Positions 51,647-64,000 of a stretch of 64,000 bases of DNA are shown piece by piece. Both the position numbers and the translations under genes were made by a program. The first letter of the stretch is position 1, and each line of letters opens with the position of its first letter. The notes under the pieces are model-generated. The model saw only the letters and a program-made list of their open reading frames with translations, had not been told where the DNA came from and ran no database searches. The stretch covers positions 8,365,414-8,429,413 of the forward strand of contig NC_134034.1 in NCBI RefSeq assembly GCF_964204645.1, written 5' to 3'. Source of the stretch: Tubulanus polymorphus (lineage: Eukaryota > Nemertea > Palaeonemertea > Tubulaniformes > Tubulanidae).

Positions 51647-53168
51647 AGTGGTAGTGCGCTGACCCGGTGCCTCGCTTTTTGCTTCACACCCTCGCCCATA
51701 TGTTATTAACGTAACGTGCCCTTGTTGTCGGTGTATGTCGGACACGATGGCTAAACGGTCCGAATTAATTTCGAGGGATTAATCACGCGTACATCATACG
51801 TACGTACATACACATACACATACACACACACATAGGTACACGGATAATAGTAATTTTAATGTTGATTGATAAATACGTAATTGCGTTTGTTTTCGGTGTT
51901 TTGTTGAAGTTTTTTTTCGGCCCCCGCTTTTCGCGGGTGCGATCGATTGATCGTTAATGACTTTGATTTTGGGTCGGGCGATGAAAAAAAGCCAGTGCAG
52001 AAGGAATTGTAGTACGCATGTATGGTTTCGCAAACACGAGTACTTCTGAATATATAGGACATCATTCGGGGTATTTTACATATCGAAGCACTTTACTTTC
52101 TATAGGCGATTGAAATTAAAAATCGAATCAGTTATTTAGGGCCTATGCGAGGGGAAAACACACGCCGGGCGATTAGATTCGAGCTGGACAATTGAAAGTT
52201 GGCGCGCATAAATGAATATAGGCCTACAGTACGTACACACGGTACCTCAACTCGGTCTTAATACGTGCCGCCGCCGCCGCCGCCGCCGCCGGTAGAAGGA
52301 ACCATCGTTTTTATATCCGTTCTTTTTTTGTAACGCGTCTGGCGCTGTATTGATTGTCACCATCGAAAAACGACTAAGCTTCGTCGTCAACCGACCGATT
52401 TGGGTCGTCGTCCGAGATAAAATAAGAAAGAATCCGATCCATTGCACGAAGTATGTATCGTAGACCTATGGACCTATAGCTAACGATAGTGCAGTGGTCT
52501 CTTTAGTTTCTCTTGTAATGTAATCGCGCGCGACGGCGAGCCGAGTCTCATTTCGTCGTAAATGGCGATGGCATTATTTTATGTAATTCTATGTAAACGG
52601 CCTTATTTCTATGTAGCTAGCTGCCTGCCTGCCGCGGCTTATTGCGGCTCGGGGGTGGGTGTGGTTACTGCGAGGCCGGCCGGTCGCACGAACGACTCGG
52701 ATCTGCTGCGTGCAGTACGCTTTGATCGTGATTTTTCGAGATCAGCTTTGAAGCTAATAGAACTTCATCGTCTCCGTGTATGTATATATATATATATATA
52801 TATGTATACGGGATTTTTCCGATTACATGCTTTCCATTAATTCGATCGCTCGCGCCGCCGCGTGTCTGCTCTGGGGAGTGTGGAATGACCTATCTTTTCT
52901 CGGAGAGAAAAATATACGTCAAACCATGGCCACAGCTAGCTAAATGATCGATAAGGCCTAAATACCTAACGCACTTTTTTCAACGGCGATGATGGCATTG
53001 ATTTATAAAACACCGGCCAGCTTCAAAAATGTAATTGACAATAGAGATAAACTAGAGTGGCCAATGACAACGTAATGATGAAACCATATTCCGCAACGTT
53101 GTTGCCGGCGGCCCCCGCCGTTTTGTTAAGTTACTTCATGCGAATTGTTCGGCGCGCCGATGACGATT

Positions 53169-53214
<46 letters not shown>

Positions 53215-53680
53215 TGATGTATATAGGTTCATCCGTATTTTACGCCGCCGTTTTTAAACACCATACATATTCATTCGTGTGCATGGTTGGGATGCGCGCG
53301 TTTAATCGCATTTCATCGATCCTGTCTGCATCGCGCGCGGCGGATAGATTTTTGTTCGTTTGTCAACAACTCTGATTACAAACGTTCATACCGTGTCAAC
53401 AAGAGTTTTCAGTTAGGCCTACAACAACGTACGCGTACGTGTGCAAATTTCGTTTCTCGCATTTATTAATGAGCAGTAATTGACTATACGACACGACGCC
53501 GCAGTTGTACGTCGATTAGTCGCGCGTCGAATATTATGAGAAAAAAACAATTCGAAGTTTTGAACATTTTTGTCGCCCCTCTCTTTTTTAATTCATTTGT
53601 TTATTTCCTGAATATATGATATATAAACTGATGCAAAATAACAGCAGGGTAACACGCATTTTCCGACACATATCAGGTAG

Positions 53681-53734
53681 GTCCATTTAGCGTGGAAGTT
53701 AAGCAACGGTGGCCTGCCTGTCTGACTTGGGTAC
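53681..53734 (+). pseudogene. 5S rRNA-like fragment, unit 5
   Basis: Same sequence as unit 1; box A-like block at 53695-53708. Confidence 0.5.
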
Positions 53735-54191
53735 CTTATTAGGTTTTTGCCTTCAACGCTATCCGATATTGACACTGCTACAATACATGCGATTTTACTG
53801 ATTGCTTTCGAATTAATAAACCTATATTCATTTATTTATTTATTCGCTTATTTACTTATTTATCCGTTGAGAAATAATTCCTCATAATTTAGGCCCTAAT
53901 TCGCTTACGTAATTGCGACTGCGCGGGTTCAAATTGGCCGTTGATTAATTCAGTTTAGCGCGAAGATATGTGATCATATCATCGTTTCTATGACAGACAT
54001 CGGTGTGTAATAATAGGGATGGGAGATGATAGCCTATGGCATGGCATGTGAGCAAAAAACGATCACGGATATCGGCGTACATCGCTGTGGTGAGGGAAGG
54101 TAGTGTATTTATTTACATCGAACGAAACGCGTCGATCGCGGCCGCCGGCTGCTCCCGGCGCTTCACTTCCTTTATTCAAATAGCCGGCCGA

Positions 54192-54256
54192 CCAATCGGC
54201 GCCCGACTATGCGAGCCAATCGCGTTCGCGCAGCGCGCCGACCGAGCGTCGATAAA
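54192..54256 (+). promoter_or_regulatory. H3 promoter, unit 5
   Basis: Same arrangement. Confidence 0.75.
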
Positions 54257-54313
54257 CCGGCCGGCGACACTATAGTCGTACTATTGTAACGTTACATCGT
54301 TCGCTCTAGTTGA

Positions 54314-54736
<423 letters not shown>

Positions 54737-54782
54737 GTCGGACGACTATACGCGTCGTCGCATAATTGTAGACAACACTTAC

Positions 54783-54821
54783 GGTCCTTCTCAGGACCAC
54801 TTAAAACTCCCAGAAAGAGCC
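54783..54821 (+). terminator. 3' stem-loop and HDE, H3 unit 5
   Basis: Same as unit 1, stem-loop 54783-54798. Confidence 0.95.
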
Positions 54822-56363
54822 GGTGTGTTTTGCCTGCCTCGCCTCGCTTTTGCTTCCCCTCGGTTCCTCTTGCATTGTTGAGAAATTGGCGACAAGAAAA
54901 AACAAAAACAAAAATCAATCACTCGCCAATGCAATAATGCTACGTATTTATTAGGATCGCGTCGGTTGTCGTGCCTGTGCGCTGTGCGGGCCTCCGTTTA
55001 ACAATATTTATACTCGGCCCGTTGTATGTAGTAGGTACGTGGTGATCGTTTGTATTACTAGAAAACGCGAACGTGTTTCGCTTCTTTTTTTGTTGGTCCG
55101 GCCGCCGATTGTAATCGATTATTATTCTTCGCTGCATTTGGCGCACGAAACAAGACGCCTCGGGTGAACCCGACGTCAAACCTACGTTCGGTCGGTTTTG
55201 CCGTGCCGCGACTATTTCGACGTCGGTTCGCGCAAAAACGATCCATCTTTTTCCCCGGCTTGCTGTCTCGCTGTATTATATACGATCTGTTCTGGCAGAA
55301 TAAATGATACGGAATGGTGAAATTCAGAGCGCCCAAAACTATGCGTCGACTGATAAATCGATACAAAACTCAACATATAGAATTCCTTCGCCATATACGA
55401 GCCGAAGCATCAATCGCCGGTTTTAACCGCACTGAATCAATCCTCTTGAGGAAACTGCATTCGTGTTGGTTTGTTTTAAGTTTTTCAGTCGTAAGTTTTT
55501 ATCTTCCGCTTTTAATTGTCTAGCGACAAAAGTTTCGAGGAGTCGGCATTACTAGAAATCTTACGTCGGTTATCCCAGTTTTGAGCGTCGTATCGGCCCC
55601 CCTCGGTCGCCTAAGACGACAGACAGGCTGCGTGCGTGCTGCGTAATCAGGATTATTAGGGGGTGTCTGTCTGGTGGTCGTGCCACAAATTCCCAAGGCC
55701 ATTTGTTTCCGAGGTTGTAGGCGTTCAAATTGCCATTCTCATTTCGATCCGAGTATAATATTATACGATGCATAATATCAGAAGACAATTTGTTGCCGTT
55801 TCAAAGTTTGGCCCGAGATTTTATCATTCGACATTTCACCGTTCATACCAACGGGTATCGGCCTAGTGCGCCGCGTACAAACATGTTTGCGGTTGACATT
55901 TTTTTCTCGGCAGTTTAATAATGCATTTCATAAAATTTCAATTGCATTTCCTCGAAAATTGATATATACGCACACAGAGATTCGCGCTTGTTGCTCTCTG
56001 CTCCTCAGTCGGTTAGTTATAGCGCGCTATTTAATAATTACAGCGCGTCACATTCTATGTAATCTGATATGTATTGTTCTTCAACGGGACTCGCATGTTT
56101 CGTGTGTAGGCGCGCGTATTTCTTTCAGTCATTTTTTTCAAGTAACGAAGACAACGACCCGGACAAAATCAAGAAGAAACCCGTCAGTCACAAAATCCAC
56201 AAAACAAATAAATAAACCAACAAAAACGAAACAAAAAATCAACGCGTACTACATACATATATAGACAATAATTACGTACGACGAGTCGAGTCGAGTCCTC
56301 GGTCGGTACGGTACGCAGGGTAAAAGGCGAAGCAAAGCGAGGCGACGGGAAAGCGCAAAAACT

Positions 56364-56402
56364 GGCCCTTTCTGGGAATTTGAAGTGGTCCTGATAAGGA
56401 CC
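56364..56402 (-). terminator. 3' stem-loop and HDE, H2B unit 5
   Basis: Same as unit 1; stem-loop 56387-56402. Confidence 0.95.
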
Positions 56403-56452
56403 GTTGGTTGATGCCCGATGGCGTAGGTACACACGCGCGCACGTAGCGCCGT

Positions 56453-56824
56453 TTACTTCGAACCGGTGTACTTGGTGACGGCCTTCGTACCCTCGCTGAC
56501 GGCGTGCTTGGCCAGCTCTCCCGGCAACAGCAGTCTGACGGCGGTCTGGATTTCCCGACTGGTGATGGTCGATCGCTTGTTGTAGTGCGTCAGGCGTGAC
56601 GCCTCGGCGGCGATCCTCTCGAAGATATCGTTGACGAAGCTGTTCATGATGCTCATGGCCTTCGCGGAGATTCCCGTGTCGGGGTGAACTTGCTTCAACA
56701 CCTTGTAAATGTAGATGCTGTAGCTTTCCTTTCTTCTCTTCCTCCTTTTCTTGTCACCGGTGTGAGCGGCTTTAGCCTTGGTGGCTGCCTTCTTGGCACC
56801 TTTGCTTGAAACTTTCGGCGGCAT
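56453..56824 (-). CDS. H2B: Histone H2B, unit 5
   Basis: Intact copy; protein identical to unit 1. Confidence 0.97.
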   Translation of the reverse strand: MPPKVSSKGAKKAATKAKAAHTGDKKRRKRRKESYSIYIYKVLKQVHPDTGISAKAMSIMNSFVNDIFERIAAEASRLTHYNKRSTITSREIQTAVRLLLPGELAKHAVSEGTKAVTKYTGSK

Positions 56825-57055
56825 GACGACTGTGCGTTAGCGAATGCGAAATAACACCGGCGCGCAACGCGCCAACCGTATTTATGTGAGCGCGCCGGCT
56901 CCCGTCGAGCGACCAATCAGCGCATCTGTTGATCGCCTGGCACTCGGCGCCGAGTATAAGTTCGTTCAGGCGCGCCGCGTACGCGAACGTTCACACGCAC
57001 TGTTTCATTCGTTGTCAACGTCGTCGTATCGTCAAATTTGATATCACCGATCAAC
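56825..57055. promoter_or_regulatory. Divergent H2B/H2A promoter, unit 5
   Basis: Uninterrupted copy with all three elements. Confidence 0.8.
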
Positions 57056-57430
57056 ATGTCTGGCCGAGGTAAAGGAGGAAAAGCGAAAGGCAAGGCCAAG
57101 AGCCGCTCGTCCCGCGCAGGGTTGCAGTTCCCGGTCGGAAGGATCCATCGTCTTCTCCGCAAAGGAAACTACGCCGAACGTATCGGAGCCGGAGCGCCGG
57201 TGTACCTAGCCGCCGTCATGGAATACTTGGCCGCCGAAGTGTTGGAGTTGGCCGGCAACGCCGCCCGCGACAACAAGAAGTCGAGAATCATCCCGCGACA
57301 TCTGCAGTTGGCCATCCGCAACGACGAAGAGTTGAACAAGCTGCTTTCCGGTGTCACCATCGCCCAAGGCGGTGTACTGCCCAACATCCAGGCCGTGCTT
57401 CTGCCGAAAAAGTCCGCCAAGTCCAAGTAG
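57056..57430 (+). CDS. H2A: Histone H2A, unit 5
   Basis: Intact copy; protein identical to unit 1. Confidence 0.98.
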   Translation: MSGRGKGGKAKGKAKSRSSRAGLQFPVGRIHRLLRKGNYAERIGAGAPVYLAAVMEYLAAEVLELAGNAARDNKKSRIIPRHLQLAIRNDEELNKLLSGVTIAQGGVLPNIQAVLLPKKSAKSK

Positions 57431-57468
57431 ATCGCGTCCGTGTCCCGCGCGTCGCGCATCCAAGCAAC

Positions 57469-57507
57469 GGTCCTTATCAGGACCACTTCAACTTCCCAGA
57501 AAGGGCC
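57469..57507 (+). terminator. 3' stem-loop and HDE, H2A unit 5
   Basis: Same as unit 1, stem-loop 57469-57484. Confidence 0.95.
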
Positions 57508-59530
57508 AGTACTGACCTCGCCTGCCTCGCTTATTGCTTCGGTGATCACGATGATATAATTTCGTTGTTGTTGTTGTTTGTTGTTGTTGTCGTTGTTGTT
57601 TTATCATCAGCGTGTACGGGGGGTATATACGTTATCAAGGCGTTGGCCCGCGTACGATCCCAGTTCCAATTCTCATCGGCTTTCGCGGCGTCCACAATGA
57701 AAAACTGTGTGTGTTATGTACATTACATTTATTAGTAGGGCGACATTCGTCAGGCGTGTTTACATATGTACCCGGTATTTATTTCTCTTCTATTCCCCCG
57801 ACACCGACGACGGCAACAGCAAAAAGAAACGTGCAAAACAAGACAAACAAGCAATGCAGGGTTCAATACATGCAGCCCCTCAAATCCCCGAAGAACCCCT
57901 CAAATTCCAAAATTCGTTTGTTAGGGATGGAACAAACTCCCTCAAATTCATCTTAGTTTTAGTCGTCGCTCAAATTCAGAAAACCGCTGCATTGGCATTT
58001 TATACTGCATTGTCTTGGTAGCCTGGCTGGGTTAGTTAGAATCAATGGTAATAAGTGGGGGCTATAGGCCTCGTTATCATCCCCGTAAAGTGTCCAAACT
58101 AACTTTCTCAATTATTTTGGAAGGTTTATTCGATTGCGAAGAGTCATTTTGACACATTTATCCAGGAGTTCAGAAAAACGGGGCCCTACGTACTTGAGCT
58201 GAATGTCGATATGGCGAGAGTTATTCTTACAAAATGCCGAAATCGGCAATTTTTCAAGTTGGTTGCTTAAAGAAGGACTCAAATTTAAAAACAAACATTC
58301 GGTATTCGTCAAAATGTTCCGTTTGCGACGGAATGTTTTCCGGCAGCTTTTCGTCGAAACAATGCTCTTCAGTCGGGATTGGGCCCCGGCTATCCTAGAC
58401 GAGTTCTTTCACCCAAAATCAAGTTGAACGGTTTAGGCCCTAATTAGTATATGGCATATAGTCGAATGTTGATAAGGTTATTCGATTCATTGGCGCCTAA
58501 ATGCATTTCGCTAATTCTGATAAGTATTGTACTGGTACTGTGTGTTTTATGTATCGGTTAGGTTTTCGTCGCGAAATATGACCCTCAATTTGGCGGTCAC
58601 ACCCTGAAAAACCGCTCAAATGCCCGTCACATTTCATAGCGATTGTCCTGTAGGAACCCCGTGCAATAACACCTTTCGCGTAGGACTATTTCCTTTCATA
58701 AAACACGATCATGCATCTTTTTGCGGCCCTGCAACGAAAGTCGTATAATATGCCTGCTTTCGAAATTACGTATATCGACATCGTTTTTAGCACGATTGCC
58801 TCCACCCACATCGTACAGCTATTCAAGACGTGTACGACATCATCATCGGCAGTACCGTCCTATATACTAGAAAGTAGTTACGCGCATATTTATACATAAT
58901 TTCTATTGTAGATGTAAATGCGGGATTAAATCAGAACTAAATTTAAAGCTGAGGTATTCAACGAGACTCCAGTAGACAGGAAACCGGCAAGGCAGCCATT
59001 TTTCTTTTCTATCAAAATGATTTAACCTGGTAGAAGTCATCTGCATCTATATTCTACTGTAACTCTTTCGGCAACCACATACAATGTCCTTGGACGATTT
59101 GTGGATAATTTGTCATGTTATTTTGTATGATTATGTATACAGAATGTCAGATCTATATATGGTTAAAAAAAAACAAACAACATCATCGGCACCAGTAGAT
59201 TGTGTCAATCGCCGAGCGAGATCTCCAGGGCTAGTTTATTTAGTACACCGATTTAGTCCCTTTTTTCGTTGTGTGAATGATGGCGGGTTCGCATCGCACG
59301 CGCGCGGCACCGGTATATTGCGCGATTCCCGGCGTAACCGCGCCATCGTGGGACGCACCGACAATACGTGCATGCAGTGCGGATAGCTATTTATTCATTT
59401 ATTTACTACAGGATAGCAAATAGCTCGAAACTTCTATCAAAAACTTTCTTTCATAAAACACGATCATGCATCGTTTTGCGGCCCTGCAACGAAAGTCGTA
59501 TATATGCCTTTCGAACTTACGTATCGACAT

Positions 59531-59554
59531 CCTAACCCTAACCCCAACCCTAAC
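59531..59554. repeat. Telomere-like block, unit 5
   Basis: Identical to the unit 1 block. Confidence 0.8.
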
Positions 59555-59821
59555 AGCGAGTTAATGTAAATCCATGCAATGATCTTAAAAAAAAATCACA
59601 CACATTATACAATCAGCTATTATCTTAGAACATCCCAATGCTGTGAATGTCTACGCTTAGATTGATATCAGTTAATTGCAGACATGTTATGTGTGTGGTG
59701 GCGATTCGATGGTATTTTGAATAGAGAGTGCGGTTTTAAGGACGAGGACATCATTAATTTTGAGGACATCGAGATTTTTGGAGTATAGTGCGTCGGTGTG
59801 TGAGCAGGTTAGCGGTAATAA

Positions 59822-60488
59822 TCCCCTAGGTCAAAAAAGCCCATCGGTAAAAATCCCCAATACTTCCAAAAGTAGGTACAAATCCCCCTCTTTTTGAATG
59901 GAGTGTAACGTCAATTAATTTCATATTAATATATCATATATCGCCGTTGAACTCAATAAGGATATATCATGACCAAACAAACTATATAGTATACACTATT
60001 TGCGCATTATAACATACTAAAAATTAACAGTAGTTCATTAGTACTAAATTCGCACTTAAAGTTAACGCGCGCAGCTTAATGAAAGGGTTCATTGCACATT
60101 TCAAATATATCACACTAGCATGAATCTTATGACATTTCATTTTGAAAGTTCATTACTTCTGATCATTCATTCATGGCATCGCACAGCTGAAATATACCAC
60201 GAGTTATCAAGCGTCCACAGTTCAAAACTAATCCAGTTCGAATTGTAAGATATATTGCATTTAAAAAGTTCATCATTGTCATTAGTTATTACAAGTTGTT
60301 TCCTTCTAAACAGTTTACTAAATAAGAATTTATCGACGGCTGTGCAAACATAATTCAGTCTCAATTGCGAATGAATACGCTGCAAAAGCACCATCTTGCT
60401 TTGAAATGTTCCTGAAAATCACCAAGTCGGCGTTTTACCTACTTTTGAATATTCGGGGATTTTTACCTATAGGGTATTTTTTTCCTGG
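59822..60488. repeat. Long inverted repeat, unit 6 copy
   Basis: Same element at the same place in unit 6. Confidence 0.55.
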
Positions 60489-60715
60489 TTTTTGTTTTGT
60501 TTTGTTTTGTTTTACCTACAACCGGGTGAGGGCAGTGTGTGATTACAGTTGGTCGAATATGCAATTTTTGTCGGAAATGAGCTGAACATAGTACCATAAA
60601 AATCGAAATTTTTTGAAGTTTTATGTCTGAAAGTCTGGTATTGATTGGACTGCTAATTACTTAAATACTCTCTGTAATTGATTACTTAATATGGGTTTTC
60701 TTCCTTTTTTATTTT

Positions 60716-61139
60716 TGGCAAACCGTCGAATATCCATAAATATCCATATATGGGCATGTATATCCGTCGAATATGGAGAATGAATTGAATTATTACACAG
60801 CGAACCGTCGAATATGCGTCGAATATGGAACATTATTTATATGATTATTTTTGGTGAACCGTCGAATATGCGTTGAATATGGTCACTCCATCTGAAATGG
60901 TTTTTCCGGACCCCGTCGAATACGGTGACCCCTTTTTTCAGTTCAAAAATGTTGGTAACTATCAGTGATTTTCGGTATTAGCTTGTTTGATACGCTAATA
61001 CAGTATCTAAATCAACTTATTGTGACTTAATATCCGAGATAAATGAATCTGATATCGGAAACGAGAGTGACAAAAAAGTTCAAAATTTCAAATTGATTTT
61101 TCTCAGTTTCGATAAAAGTGCATATTCGACGGTTCGCCA
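60716..61139. repeat. CGTCGAATAT inverted-repeat element, unit 6 copy
   Basis: Same element upstream of the unit 6 H4 gene. Confidence 0.5.
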
Positions 61140-61170
61140 GAAACCCAGCGAATTTCTCAAAGCACTACGG

Positions 61171-61392
61171 CATAGGAACGACACCGACAGGGATACGGTG
61201 GCCGAGTCGCGCGAAGCACTGCCGACATAGGCGACCTATGCAGCTTGTGCTTTGAATGACATAGAGAGCGTAGTGTCGGAGCGGCGGACCCTATGCAGCC
61301 TGTGCTTCGAACGGCATAGTACGCGTAATGCTTCGGCGATGTACGAGTGCATAGGAGGGCTATGCACGACACTACATACGGCGTCGTATAAA
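61171..61392 (+). promoter_or_regulatory. H4 promoter, unit 6
   Basis: TATA box at 61387-61392 with the same upstream cluster. Confidence 0.7.
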
Positions 61393-61446
61393 GCGCATCG
61401 GCGCTCGGGTCGGGCTATCATTCGTACATTCGACTCGTCGTTGTGA

Positions 61447-61806
<360 letters not shown>

Positions 61807-61863
61807 GCAGCTCAGCCCAGCGCGCAGCGGTCGCGGCCGCGGCGCCTGAGAAAACAACAACAC

Positions 61864-61902
61864 GGTCCTTATCAGGACCACTTCAACTTCCCAGAAAGAG
61901 CC
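61864..61902 (+). terminator. 3' stem-loop and HDE, H4 unit 6
   Basis: Same stem-loop (61864-61879) and downstream element. Confidence 0.95.
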
Positions 61903-62522
61903 AGTGGTAGTGCGCTGACCCGGTGCCTCGCTTTTTGCTTCACACCCTCGCCCATATGTTATTAACGTAACGTGCCCTTGTTGTCGGTGTATGTCGGACA
62001 CGATGGCTAAACGGTCCGAATTAATTTCGAGGGATTAATCACGCGTACATCATACGTACGTACATACACATACACATACACACACACATAGGTACACGGA
62101 TAATAGTAATTTTAATGTTGATTGATAAATACGTAATTGCGTTTGTTTTCGGTGTTTTGTTGAAGTTTTTTTTCGGCCCCCGCTTTTCGCGGGTGCGATC
62201 GATTGATCGTTAATGACTTTGATTTTGGGTCGGGCGATGAAAAAAAGCCAGTGCAGAAGGAATTGTAGTACGCATGTATGGTTTCGCAAACACGAGTACT
62301 TCTGAATATATAGGACATCATTCGGGGTATTTTACATATCGAAGCACTTTACTTTCTATAGGCGATTGAAATTAAAAATCGAATCAGTTATTTAGGGCCT
62401 ATGCGAGGGGAAAACACACGCCGGGCGATTAGATTCGAGCTGGACAATTGAAAGTTGGCGCGCATAAATGAATATAGGCCTACAGTACGTACACACGGTA
62501 CCTCAACTCGGTCTTAATACGT

Positions 62523-62569
<47 letters not shown>

Positions 62570-63923
62570 TAGAAGGAACCATCGTTTTTATATCCGTTCT
62601 TTTTTTGTAACGCGTCTGGCGCTGTATTGATTGTCACCATCGAAAAACGACTAAGCTTCGTCGTCAACCGACCGATTTGGGTCGTCGTCCGAGATAAAAT
62701 AAGAAAGAATCCGATCCATTGCACGAAGTATGTATCGTAGACCTATAGACCTATAGCTAACGATAGTGCAGTGGTCTCTTTAGTTTCTCTTGTAATGTAA
62801 TCGCGCGCGACGGCGAGCCGAGTCTCATTTCGTCGTAAATGGCGATGGCATTATTTTATGTAATTCTATGTAAACGGCCTTATTTCTATGTAGCTAGCTG
62901 CCTGCCTGCCGCGGCTTATTGCGGCTCGGGGGTGGGTGTGGTTACTGCGAGGCCGGTCGCACGAACGACTCGGATCTGCTGCGTGCAGTACGCTTTGATC
63001 GTGATTTTTCGAGATCAGCTTTGAAGCTAATAGAACTTCATTGTCTCCGTGTATGTATGTATATGTATACGGGATTTTTCCGATTACATGCTTTCCATTA
63101 ATTCGATCGCTCGCGCCGCCGCGTGTCTGCTCTGGGGAGTGTGGTGGAATGACCTATCTTTTCTCGGAGAGAAAAATATACGTCAAACCATGGCCACAGC
63201 TAGCTAAATGATCGATAAGGCCTAAATACCTAACGCACTTTTTTCAACGGCGATGATGGCATTGATTTATAAAACACCGGCCAGCTTCAAAAATGTAATT
63301 GACAATAGAGATAAACTAGAGTGGCCAATGACAACGTAATGATGAAACCATATTCCGCAACGTTGTTGCCGGCGGCCCCCGCCGTTTTGTTAAGTTACTT
63401 CATGCGAATTGTTCGGCGCGCCGATGACGATTATATCGACGACGACGACGACGACGACGATGATGTATATAGGTTCATCCGTATTTTACGCCGCCGTTTT
63501 TAAACACCATACATATTCATTCGTGTGCATGGTTGGGATGCGCGCGTTTAATCGCATTTCATCGATCCTGTCTGCATCGCGCGCGGCGGATAGATTTTTG
63601 TTCGTTTGTCAACAACTCCGATTACAAACGTTCATACCGTGTCAACAAGAGTTTTCAGTTAGGCCTACAACAACGTACGCGTACGTGTGCAAATTTCGTT
63701 TCTCGCATTTATTAATGAGCAGTAATTGACTATACGACACGCCGCAGTTGTACGTCGATTAGTCGCGCGTCGAATATTATGAGAAAAAAACAATTCGAAA
63801 TTTTGAACATTTTTGTCGCCCCTCTCTTTTTTTATTCATTTATTTATTTCCTGAATATATGATATATAAACTGATGCAAAATAACAGCAGGGTAACACGC
63901 ATTTTCCGACACATATCAGGTAG

Positions 63924-63977
63924 GTCCATTTAGCTTGGAAGTTAAGCAACGGTGGCCTGCCTGTCTGACTTGGGTAC
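63924..63977 (+). pseudogene. 5S rRNA-like fragment, unit 6
   Basis: Box A-like block at 63938-63951 kept; the base before it differs (CTTGG for CGTGG). Confidence 0.5.
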
Positions 63978-64000
63978 CTTATTAGGTTTTTTCCTTCAAC

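Overview
The window is part of a tandem array of core histone genes from an animal nuclear genome. It holds five complete repeat units and the start of a sixth. Each intact unit is about 10.2 kb and carries one H4, one H3, one H2B and one H2A gene, all intronless, with no linker histone H1. Every gene has the metazoan replication-dependent 3' end: a 16-nt stem-loop followed by a purine-rich histone downstream element. The histone proteins (H2B beginning [13 protein letters not shown]2A with [16 protein letters not shown]) and a TTAGGG-type telomere-like block in the spacer fit an invertebrate, most likely a lophotrochozoan (mollusc, annelid or brachiopod relative). The species cannot be fixed from this sequence.

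Layout: unit 1 = 1-10209, unit 2 = 10210-22893, unit 3 = 22894-39064, unit 4 = 39065-49329, unit 5 = 49330-59585, unit 6 = 59586-64000 (cut by the window edge before H3). Gene order within a unit is H4 (+), H3 (+), H2B (-), H2A (+). H2B and H2A are divergent across a shared 231-bp promoter; H4 and H3 have separate promoters about 2.7 kb apart. The histone proteins are identical between units. The spacers are nearly identical, apart from scattered substitutions and variable microsatellites. Each unit also carries two inverted-repeat elements upstream of H4, a 5S rRNA-like fragment between H4 and H3, and a short telomere-like block near its end.

Two units are broken by non-LTR retrotransposons. 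In unit 2 a 5'-truncated Jockey/I-group-like element (17752-20174, minus strand) lies inside the H2B/H2A promoter and moves the H2B TATA-like box about 2.4 kb from its gene. In unit 3 a 5'-truncated L1/Tx1-like element (24833-30735, plus strand) lies inside codon 10-11 of H4. It has a perfect 13-bp target-site duplication, a 49-nt A-rich tail and an unbroken endonuclease/reverse transcriptase frame, so it looks very recent. Its roughly 2.5-kb 3' UTR holds a series of related RNA hairpins whose stems vary in sequence while keeping their pairing; this is the most novel structure I found.

In function, the intact units would give S-phase supplies of all four core histones. Intact gene counts in the window are H4 five (plus one disrupted), H3 five, H2A five, and H2B five, of which one has lost its normal promoter arrangement.
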